Origin: Streptomyces sp. WM4235
GTDB taxonomy: Bacteria > Actinomycetota > Actinomycetes > Streptomycetales > Streptomycetaceae
Reading direction: 5' to 3'
Assembly (NCBI RefSeq): GCF_001279725.1
Contig: NZ_LGDE01000040.1
Location: 1-10,556 of the forward strand
DNA length: 10,556 nt
Positions within the stretch are counted from its first letter, which is position 1, and each line of letters begins with the position of its first letter. A program made the translations under genes and the position numbers. The notes beneath the pieces are model-generated. The model had not been told where the DNA came from and did no database searches. It worked only from the letters and a program-made list of their open reading frames with translations. This document shows positions 1 to 7,900 of the stretch, piece after piece.

Positions 1-3000
1 GTACAGAGCCGGCTCGGGGCGTTGCCGGGGGCGGGGGGCGGGACCTCGGACTGCGGGCGGGATTTGGGGGCGGCGGGGGACCGGGGCGGGGCGGGCATGC
101 TCTGGGGCATGCCGTCGGCATCGTATCGAGTGACCAGCTTTTCGGCGGCCAGGCCTCCCGGGGTGGCCGGGAGGGTCCTGGATTGGACCTTGCCGGTGGG
201 TGTGTAGGTGGTGCTGTAGGCGTATGAGCCTGCGAGTCCCTTGGTTCCGGCCACATCGGGGATCGTGATCTTGGAGCCGGTCGGCCGGTACTCTGCGTCG
301 TAGCCGGTGACTTCGCTCTTGTATGCCGCTCCGCCCTCGTAACGCGTGGAGGAGACGGCAACTCCCTTGGCCCCGGGCAGGGTATCGAAGGCCCAGGAGG
401 CGACCAGTGGCCCGTCCGCGGCGTTGTCGCGGAGTTCTGTCTGGCGTCCGAGTACGTCATAGGTGGCGTACTGGGCGCGGCCACTGGAGTCCTTCGACCA
501 GGTTTGCTGGTCGAGGGAGTTGAATCCGAACTCCGTTCGGCCTGTGTCCGGGTCGACGGAGGCGGTCTCGCGTCCGCGGGCGTCGAATTCGTAGGACCAC
601 TTGTTGCCGGCCGGGTCGGTGACCGAGGTCAGCTGGCTCCGGTTGTCGTAGGCGTAGGTGGTTCTGTTCCAGGTGGTGAGGTCCGTGGACGTTGCGTGTT
701 CGATGGCTGAGGGGCGGCCCAGCGGATCGGTCCAGGTCTTGGTGGCGCGGCTGCCCTTGAGGGGGCTTGTGCCGTCGACGGACATGGGCGAGCGGGTGAG
801 GGTGTAATCACCGCCGTGCTGCACGACGGCTGAGTACTGAGGTACGTCCGCGAACAGTGTGGTCGTGCGGACTGCCCGGCCGAGGCCGTCGTAGGCCGTC
901 TTGGTGGAGTTCGGGACGTGGAAGACGCTCTCCGGGACGAAGATCTGCTTTTCAGGCGAGCCCTCGGCGTGGTAGGCGTTGTTGGTCTGACGGGGGGTGC
1001 CGTTCGCGCTGTAGAGGGTGTCTGTGATCAGTCGGCCGCCGCCCAGTGCCTCGCTCTGGGTCTGGCGTGGGCGCAGCAGGCCGTCGTAGATCGTGAGGTT
1101 CTGCTTGTAGGTGCCATCGTCTTGCAAGGTGTGGCTGGTGACGACTGGGGGTTCGTGTTCCGCGATCTGGTAGGCGAAGGTGGACGCGGCCTTGTCGGTG
1201 CCCTGTTTGCGAGAGGGTGTCCAGACGGCTGAGATCCGGCCGAGTGGGTCGTAGGTCGTGCTCGTTTTGCGGCTGTTGGCGTCAGTGGTGTCCAGGACGC
1301 TGCCGCGGCCCGGGTCGAACGTGGCGGTCACCGTGTGCCCCAGGGCGTTGGTGACGGTTGTGGCGAACACCGCGCCACTTGCGGGGGTGTAGCTGACGCC
1401 GGTGGCGGTGCCGACGGCGTTGATGTTCTTGACGGGGCGGCCGAGACTGTCGAATTCGGTGCGTGTCTGGGTGATCCAGCCGGTACCCGCGCCGTCCAGG
1501 GAGTCGGTCTGTACTTCCAGCCCCTTGTCCGGTGTCGCGCCGAAGGCGTTCGGGGCGTCGAAGGAGGCGCGCTTGTCGGACAGGACTTGCGCGGTGGGTT
1601 CCTTGCTGCAGTCGCCGGCGGTGACGCGAGTGCGTTGAGGCAGGCCGACCAGGTTCTTGGCGATGTTGTGGACGTAGGTGACGGTTGTGCACTGTTGGTT
1701 CGTGGAGGTCCAGCCCGTACCGTTTGACGTCAGGACTTGCGACTCGGACGTCTTGGGGAGTCCGTAGGTCGTGTCGAAGGTACGTAGGGTGCGCTGCATC
1801 TGTGTGCGGCCGCCGCTGACGGCTTTGGTTGCCTCGGTGCGGGCCGTATCGGTCCGGAAGGCTTCCAGCGGGGTGGTGCCGTTGCGGGGCTGGGTGGCGG
1901 TTTTCTGTAGCCACGGCCAGTTCAGCGTTCGTGTGGAGACGTCGCCGTCGACCTTCGTGTAGGTGATCGTCTCTGCTGTCTGGCCTTGGAGTTGGAGGGC
2001 GTCTTCCCCGAGGTCCAGGGTGCCGGTGGAGTCCTTGATCGTGATTTTGGGGCGGCCGGCGTCGCCGGACATGCCGCGGAAGAAGCGGCTGCGGGTCTGG
2101 GACCGCTCGGTGGCGTCGGGCTTGCCCGTGTTGGCAGTGGTGCCTGTGTTGATGACGACGCTGGCGTAGCCGCGCCACTGGCTGTAGGTGCGCAGTTCGG
2201 GTTTGGAGAACTCGTCGGTGTCCTTGGCCCAGGCGGCGTCACCTTCGTAGGTGTAGCTGGTGGTGACGTCGGGTTGGCGGGAGACGCGGTCTTTCTCGGT
2301 GACCTTGTCGACGACGTACTTGTTGAACCATTCCAGCGGGGGCTTCTCCAACTCGCCGTCCGGAGACCAGTGGACGGGGAAGCAGCGGGTGGTGTTCTCC
2401 TCCGGCTTGGGGTGTGTGCCTCCCACTGGGCAGGGCGAGGAGTAGCCGACGGCTATCTCACCGCCGGTCTCGGTGCGGATGGTCTCCACGCGGAGGCGGT
2501 CGAAATCGGGAGTGGCGTCGTCGGGCCCGGTGGCGACGCGGTTGGGCATGTCCTTGACGTTGGCGAGGAAGGAGACGGGGGGGAGCGTGACGGATTCCGG
2601 GTTTCCGCTTGCGTCCTTGGTCGTGCCGTAGCCCGTGCGGGTGATCGATTCCAGCCACAGGGGAGGGCTGGTGTCGGTGCGCTGTCGGGGGAAGGACTGG
2701 GTCAGGGTCCAGCGGTCGACCAAGGACATGCCGGTGGAGCCGGCGGTGCGCTGCGCGGAGGTGGTGACTGCGGCCAGTCTCTTGCGCGTCCAGAACGATG
2801 GCGAGGTGACGTAGCAGTCCTTGGCGCCTGCCTTGCAGTTGAGCGTGGAGGGGGTGTCCCACCAGGGTTGCTTGTCGCCGTAGTTGTTGCCCTCGAACTC
2901 CGCGTCGGAGCACTCGGTGGTGCCTTCTTTGATGCAGCGTTCCGCGACGGTGAATTCGATCTTGGCGGCCGGGGCCCCGGAGAGGTTGTCGCTGCGCAGA

Positions 3001-4607
3001 CCGTAGGTGATCCGGGTGGGGTACCCGGCCCGGTCGTATGAGGCCGGCTCCTTGTACTTGGAGTTCTTGGCGTAGCGGTTGGTCTCCTTGGCCCAGTCGA
3101 TGATCATGGCGTTGCCGTGGACGTCCTCGACGTAGTCCGCGTTCCAACGCCAGGCCTGGTTACAGCCGGAAGCTCCGAAGGAGGCCTGGTAGCAGGGCTC
3201 GCCTGGATGGTTGCCGAAGACGGGGACTGTGAGTACGGAGTTGGTGACGGGGCGGCTGCCCGCACCGTCGAGGTCGTGGCGGCCGAAGAAGTAGCGGGTG
3301 CCGTCGCGGGTGGTGACTACCCAGTACTCGCCGTCCTTGGCGCCATTGGCGATGCTCGGGTCGGTCTTCCGTTCGACTTTGGAGCCGTCGTCGTTGGCGG
3401 GAACCCAGGCGCCTGTGGCGGTGTCGTGAACCAGCTCGGTGGTGGAGCCGCCCAGCGACATCACCACGCTGTCACCGGCCCAGCACAGGTCCCCCTTCTT
3501 CTTGTCCGCGGCATTGTCGTTGTTCGGCTTGACCTGGCCGGACTTGAGGTCGTCCGAGCAGGAGCGGTAGCGGCGCTCGATGAAGCCGGGCTCGTAGCCC
3601 CAGCCGTCACCGATCCACGAAGCCTGGCCGTTGGCCACCGACGTTCGCCCGTCGACCGCCTGCGAGGAATAGGCGAACCCGATCTTCGGGGCCGGCCCGG
3701 CCGGCGCCGCCGGCACCGTGAGGGGGTAGGACCAGGAGAAGCCGCCGCCGCTGCCGCCCGCACTCCAGGAACCGGACGGTGAGAGGGGAGCCGCTTTGTA
3801 GGTGCCGCCCGCACCGGATGCGGAGTCGGATGCCGCCAGGACCGTGGAGCCGCCGCTGCCGCCGGCCATGGTGCGCAGGCCCGGGCCGGGAGTGGTGGCC
3901 GGGTCGATGGTGGCACGCACGGTGCCGGCCGCGGCGTCGTTGGTGCTGGGAACATTGCGGGCGACGGAGCACTCGGGAAGGCTCGGCGTCTCAAGGAAGC
4001 ACGCTGGAAACTGTTTGAGCTCCAGGCGGGTGGCCCACTCGGTGCCGTAGAGGTCCTTGAACTGCTTGTAGTCCAGTTGGACATCGACCGGCGTCGAGCC
4101 CTCGGCCGGCGGAGTGATCTTGATGAGCGCGCCGTCGACGTTCGCCGCCTCGGTCGCGGCGCGGTTCTCGACTCCCACGGTCCAGGTGCCGGACGGAGCG
4201 GGGGGCGTGGGGTTCTCCGGTGTGGGAGAAGCCTTGCCGATGCTGACGGGAAGGGTGCCCGCCTGCTTCAGCTGGTCACCGGAGAGTGGGACGGGGAAGC
4301 TGCCCGCCGCCGGAGGTGTGGTCTTCGATGGTTCGTAACCGGCTGGGGACTGGACGGGCGCCCCCTCCCAGCCATCGAGTTTGGCCGCTTCGATCTTGTC
4401 GAGTTTGGCCTTGATGTCCTGCTGGAGTCCGGGCAGTTGAACGCCGTCCCGGCCGTCCGGTGGTGCGGCCCATGCCTCTATCGGCAGGAGAGTTGCGATC
4501 AGCGCCACCGAGACGGTGATGCCGGTACGCCCGGCGAGACGTGCGCGTCTGGCGCGCCGCCTCCTGGTTCCGGGCAGGCGGAAATTATGCGCCGAGAACG
4601 GCGACAT
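1..4607 (-). CDS. Secreted RHS/YD-repeat protein, WapA-like, 3' end beyond window
   Basis: A single frame stays open from the ATG at 4607 to position 1, giving about 1535 residues with no internal stop. Residues 1-47 form a Sec signal peptide: a long Arg-rich n-region (RRRRARRAR, 15-23), a hydrophobic core and a likely cleavage after AWA (45-47). A Pro/Gly-rich region follows, then an RHS/SpvB-type block around 285-350 (SWSYPL, SWIGDGWGYEPGFIERRYRSC split over two motifs), a TYSQWRGY/FFRGMSGD block near 805-850, and YD repeats from about 1110 to 1500 (TTYDPLGRI, AYDGLGRAV, YAYDNRSQL, ATYDVLGRQ, RYDADGMPQS). Such proteins fold into a hollow shell that carries a variable C-terminal toxin, used in contact-dependent competition; that is family knowledge, and the toxin end is not in the window. 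The ATG has a G6 run six bases upstream as a weak ribosome site; an in-frame GTG 13 codons upstream has none. After residue 1503 the RHS pattern is lost. Confidence 0.93.
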   Translation of the reverse strand, partial: MSPFSAHNFRLPGTRRRRARRARLAGRTGITVSVALIATLLPIEAWAAPPDGRDGVQLPGLQQDIKAKLDKIEAAKLDGWEGAPVQSPAGYEPSKTTPPAAGSFPVPLSGDQLKQAGTLPVSIGKASPTPENPTPPAPSGTWTVGVENRAATEAANVDGALIKITPPAEGSTPVDVQLDYKQFKDLYGTEWATRLELKQFPACFLETPSLPECSVARNVPSTNDAAAGTVRATIDPATTPGPGLRTMAGGSGGSTVLAASDSASGAGGTYKAAPLSPSGSWSAGGSGGGFSWSYPLTVPAAPAGPAPKIGFAYSSQAVDGRTSVANGQASWIGDGWGYEPGFIERRYRSCSDDLKSGQVKPNNDNAADKKKGDLCWAGDSVVMSLGGSTTELVHDTATGAWVPANDDGSKVERKTDPSIANGAKDGEYWVVTTRDGTRYFFGRHDLDGAGSRPVTNSVLTVPVFGNHPGEPCYQASFGASGCNQAWRWNADYVEDVHGNAMIIDWAKETNRYAKNSKYKEPASYDRAGYPTRITYGLRSDNLSGAPAAKIEFTVAERCIKEGTTECSDAEFEGNNYGDKQPWWDTPSTLNCKAGAKDCYVTSPSFWTRKRLAAVTTSAQRTAGSTGMSLVDRWTLTQSFPRQRTDTSPPLWLESITRTGYGTTKDASGNPESVTLPPVSFLANVKDMPNRVATGPDDATPDFDRLRVETIRTETGGEIAVGYSSPCPVGGTHPKPEENTTRCFPVHWSPDGELEKPPLEWFNKYVVDKVTEKDRVSRQPDVTTSYTYEGDAAWAKDTDEFSKPELRTYSQWRGYASVVINTGTTANTGKPDATERSQTRSRFFRGMSGDAGRPKITIKDSTGTLDLGEDALQLQGQTAETITYTKVDGDVSTRTLNWPWLQKTATQPRNGTTPLEAFRTDTARTEATKAVSGGRTQMQRTLRTFDTTYGLPKTSESQVLTSNGTGWTSTNQQCTTVTYVHNIAKNLVGLPQRTRVTAGDCSKEPTAQVLSDKRASFDAPNAFGATPDKGLEVQTDSLDGAGTGWITQTRTEFDSLGRPVKNINAVGTATGVSYTPASGAVFATTVTNALGHTVTATFDPGRGSVLDTTDANSRKTSTTYDPLGRISAVWTPSRKQGTDKAASTFAYQIAEHEPPVVTSHTLQDDGTYKQNLTIYDGLLRPRQTQSEALGGGRLITDTLYSANGTPRQTNNAYHAEGSPEKQIFVPESVFHVPNSTKTAYDGLGRAVRTTTLFADVPQYSAVVQHGGDYTLTRSPMSVDGTSPLKGSRATKTWTDPLGRPSAIEHATSTDLTTWNRTTYAYDNRSQLTSVTDPAGNKWSYEFDARGRETASVDPDTGRTEFGFNSLDQQTWSKDSSGRAQYATYDVLGRQTELRDNAADGPLVASWAFDTLPGAKGVAVSSTRYEGGAAYKSEVTGYDAEYRPTGSKITIPDVAGTKGLAGSYAYSTTYTPTGKVQSRTLPATPGGLAAEKLVTRYDADGMPQSMPAPPRSPAAPKSRPQSEVPPPAPGNAPSRLC
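26..95 (+). other. G-run cluster with G-quadruplex potential at the end of recognisable RHS core
   Basis: Ten runs of three to six G lie on the plus strand between 27 and 95, seven of them within 55-95 and separated by one to five bases. This satisfies the usual G3+N1-7 quadruplex pattern several times over. The plus strand is the template strand of the RHS gene, so a quadruplex could hinder transcription or replication. In the gene's frame the tract encodes a Pro/Ala/Ser-rich stretch with none of the Tyr, Asp, Gly and Thr pattern of the preceding YD repeats. Confidence 0.6.
93..112. repeat. 8-bp direct repeat GGGCATGC at the RHS homology breakpoint
   Basis: GGGCATGC occurs at 93-100 and again at 105-112, four bases apart. 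In the RHS frame it encodes the two halves of GMPQSM, exactly where recognisable RHS sequence ends. Short repeats at such a junction fit a microhomology-driven rearrangement, but an 8-bp repeat in G+C-rich DNA can also be chance. Confidence 0.5.
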
Positions 4608-4641
4608 GTGGAACCCCCCACGCTCTGCCGACGACGTGAGA

Positions 4642-4651
4642 CACACGTGTG
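4642..4651. promoter_or_regulatory. 10-bp palindrome CACACGTGTG upstream of the RHS gene, possible operator
   Basis: CACACGTGTG is a perfect palindrome whose near edge is 35 bases upstream of the RHS ATG, within the likely leader or promoter. Flanking CTGCC (4625-4629) and GGCAG (4651-4655) form a further short inverted pair. Position and symmetry suggest a dimeric repressor site or a leader structure; no known regulator was matched. Confidence 0.35.
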
Positions 4652-4741
4652 GCAGGAAACTGGCAAATGTGTGCTGATTCTGCGGCCTGGGATGGCTGAA
4701 ATCCATAGCCCACTATTCGGTGTGGAGTTTGTCACTCACCG

Positions 4742-4751
4742 ATTGCGCAAT
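4742..4751. promoter_or_regulatory. 10-bp palindrome ATTGCGCAAT in mid-intergenic region, possible operator
   Basis: ATTGCGCAAT is perfectly self-complementary and lies in the most A+T-rich part of the divergent region, 135 bases from the RHS start and 204 from the plus-strand start. A site here could govern both genes. A third palindrome, TGACGTCA, lies at 4798-4805. Function is inferred from place and symmetry only. Confidence 0.35.
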
Positions 4752-4878
4752 TCGTTAACAAGCGGACAAAACGCCTTCTTCGAGTTGTTGCTGAGTATGA
4801 CGTCAGCCACGCGATACGGCATGCTCAGCTCGCACATTTCCTGCGTGAACACCGGTCGGGGAGCCGGGAGTTCGCCCT

Positions 4879-4892
4879 GCCCGACATCGGGC
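4879..4892. promoter_or_regulatory. Inverted repeat GCCCGA-N2-TCGGGC before the DNRLRE/FG-GAP gene
   Basis: Two perfect 6-bp arms are separated by only two bases, too tight for a good RNA hairpin but typical of a site for a dimeric DNA-binding protein. It lies 63 bases upstream of the GTG start, where a promoter or operator would be expected. Confidence 0.35.
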
Positions 4893-4954
4893 CCAATTAC
4901 CTTTGAGCACCCAGGGGCGATGGTTTTCGCGCACCCGAGGGGGGAGAAACTGTC

Positions 4955-7900
4955 GTGTCCGAAAGTGAAGCATCGGGCGGAGATCCGTCAGCCTCGACGG
5001 AAAAGCTGCCGCCTGATGCCACAGACGTTCCGCGCCGTTGGTTGCGGCAACGCCGAACCCTTGGGGGTATCGCCGCGCTGTTGGCGGTGGCGGTGGCGGT
5101 ACCCGTCGGCCTGAGCCTGACCGAGGAGGACAACACACCCCCGGCGGGGGCCACACCCGAGTTCGATGCCGGCGCGCCCGTCACCGCGACCGAGGCCCGA
5201 CTGCGGGCCGCCAAGAGTGGGAAGAACGTCGAGGTCACCACCGAGGCGACCGCCAACACCACCACATGGGCGCAGCCAGGCGGGACGTTCAAGCTTCGGG
5301 TTTCGAGTCAAGCCACCCGTGCCAAGGTCGGAAACACGTGGAAGCCGATAGACACCACGCTTCAGCGAGTCGCCGGCGGATTCGAGCCTAAGGCCGTCAA
5401 CGGACGGTTGGTGTTCAGCGCCGGTACGAAGGCCCAGCCCGGCAGCGGTGGCGAGCGGGCCTCGCGTGGACTCTCGCGCGTGGCCTTGCTGCGCCCGACC
5501 GCGGTGAAGGCGGATGGGCCCGCTCCCGTGTGGAGCGAACTCGTGCGTTTGACCACGGACGGCCACGACATCGTGGTGTCCTGGCCCGGGCCTCTGCCCG
5601 AACCGGTGACCTCCGGCCCGCGAGCCCTGTACGAAAACGTGCGGCCGGGGATCGACTTGGTGATGACAGCTCAGGACAGCGGCTACACGCATGCCTTGGT
5701 CGTCAAGAACAAGCAGGCCGCCTCCGATCCGCTGCTTGGTCAGCTCAACTACCGACTCTCCTCGCCGGACCTGACGTTCCATCTGGATGAGGAGTCCCGG
5801 TCGGTGAGCGCCAGGGACGCTCAGGGCGTGGAGATCGCCGGTTCTCCCACCCCGTTCATGTGGGACTCGGCGGGCAAGGCGGCTGTCACCCAGGGTGAGC
5901 CCGAAGCGCAGCCCGTGCCGGAGGCCAAGGATCATCCCACGCTCGCTCTGTCCGGTCTCAACGGCGCGGAGGGCAACCACGCGAAGCCGGCCGTGGCCAC
6001 GCTGTCGGCGGACAACGTGCTGACGGTGACGCCGAACGCGCGGCTGCTGGACGATGCTGACACCGTGTACCCGGTCTTCATCGACCCCTCCTTCAAGGGG
6101 AAGAAGCAGAACTGGAGCGCCTTCTACAAGACGGCGAGTACCACCAGCTTCTGGAACGGGCAGAACTACAACAGCGGCAGTGGCACCCCGGAGGCACGCG
6201 TCGGCTACGAGTCGACCACCGGTGGTACCTCCCGGGCCGCGTTCATCTTCGACTTCAGCTCCCAGATCCACCACTCCACGATCAGCTCGGCGAAACTGCG
6301 GATCCTCCAGACCTACTCGTGGGGCTGCACGGCCAGGCCCTTCGACGTCTACCTCACACCTCTGATCAACACCTCCAGCACCTGGAAGAACACGGACACC
6401 GCGGCGTTCTGGAACAAGCGGATCGCCAGCGCCACCACCGGGCACGGATACAACAGCTCCTGTCCCGATGCCTGGGTCGGAATCGACGTCAAGTCCGCGG
6501 TCGAGGAAGGCGCCCGCGCCGGCTGGCCGAACCTGACCCTGGGCGTGCGCTCCCCGAACGAGAGCGACCCGAACTTCTGGAAGAAGTTCCTGGCCAACGG
6601 CGAGAGCGCCCCGTACCTCGAGATCGACTACAGGAAGGCTCCCGACGAGCCCACCAAGGCCGGCATGAACACCGTCCCCGGTGGAGCGTGCGTGACCGAC
6701 GCCCCGTTCAACAAGGTCGGCAAGTCCGACGTCAGGTTCGACGTTCAAGGCCGCGATGGCGACGGCAACCTCAAGCAGATTCAGTTGAAGATCTGGCGTG
6801 CCTCCGACAACAAGAGCGTCTTCGACCAATGGGTCTGGCCCGACTCGTCCGGTGTCGCCCACACCACGATCCCGTGGGAGTCGTTCGGGGCGAACACCAC
6901 CTACTCGTGGTCCGCGACCGCCGGCGACCACGACGGAGCCCTCTCCGGCGTCGGCCCGGCCGGTACGGACAAGCCGTGCTCCTTCCTCGTCGACCACACC
7001 CAGCCCGTCAAACCGACGATCCGCTCCGAGGACTTCCCCGCTCCCGGCCCAGATGGCGCGGAATGGAGCAAGAACACTCTCGGCCCCGGAAAGATCACCG
7101 TGATCGCAGGCGGCACGAACCTCGCCGACATCCGCGAGATCCAATGGTCCCTGAACCGCTCCACCTACGACAAGAAGGCCGTCCCGGCCGCCGGGCAGGA
7201 CAGCGTCACCGTAGACGTCAACCCCGACAACGCCGGCCCCAACCTCTTCTACGTACGAGTCGTCAACAAGGCGGGGAACCTCTCCGACCCGTTCATCCAC
7301 ACCTTCTACGTACGCCCCCGCCCCGGCGTCGACACCGCCGGTGATGTCACCGGCGACAGCAAAGCCGACATCCTCGCCATCGACACGGCAGGTGACCTGC
7401 GTGTCTACCCCGCCGACGCCACCGGCGACATCGACGCCTGGATGCCCGCCGCCACCGACGGAGGCAAGCCCGCACCCTCCGGCTACTGGAAAGACGCCGG
7501 CGGCAAAACCGCGCTGATCGCACACTCCAACGACTGGTATCCCGGCGACGGCATCACCGACCTCATCGCCCGCATGCCCGACGGAAAGTTGTACGTCTAC
7601 CAGGGCGACGGCAACGGCCGTTTCGACATCAGCCGCCGCACCGAGATACTTCTCCCCGCCGGCGCACCCGACCCGGCCACTCTCAGCCAGATCGTCGTCG
7701 TTCCCGACATCGACGGAGACAAGACCGAGGACATCTTCGCCACCGTCGGAGACACCTTCTGGATCCTCACCGGCTACAGCGGCGCCACCATCACCGAAGC
7801 CCGCCAACTCTCCGCCACCAGCTGGACCAAACGCGACATCATCGACATCCGCGACATCACCGGCGACGGAATACCCGACCTCCTCTTCCGCGACGACTCC

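Larger units (their letters stand above)
4608..4954. promoter_or_regulatory. Divergent intergenic control region between the RHS and DNRLRE/FG-GAP genes
   Basis: The 347 bases between the two divergent starts are visibly richer in A+T than the genes, most clearly at 4741-4775, and must hold the promoters of both. Several short perfect palindromes lie here: 4642-4651, 4742-4751, 4798-4805, and a 6-bp inverted repeat with a 2-base spacer at 4879-4892. A TTGTCA hexamer at 4729-4734 followed 19 bases later by GTTAAC is a possible but poor sigma-70 type promoter for the plus gene. No convincing promoter was found for the minus gene. The region contains a long open frame on the plus strand, but it has no coding character and overlaps both real genes. 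Confidence 0.7.

Noticed and set aside
1986..3041. 351-codon plus-strand open frame inside the RHS gene
   Set aside because: Low-complexity Gly/Val product, antisense to a well-supported RHS frame.
3117..3782. 221-codon plus-strand open frame inside the RHS gene
   Set aside because: Same low-complexity antisense character; the RHS frame on the other strand carries recognised motifs.
5083..5100. Three tandem GGCGGT hexamers
   Set aside because: They encode the Ala-Val membrane segment and are too short and codon-driven to count as a functional repeat.
4077..5114. 345-codon plus-strand open frame crossing the intergenic region
   Set aside because: It overlaps the starts of both real genes and loses any codon bias within the A+T-richer control region.
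7336..7355. 9-bp inverted repeat inside the FG-GAP gene
   Set aside because: It lies within the coding sequence of a Gly/Asp/Thr loop and is explained by the codons for GDVTGD; no regulatory context.
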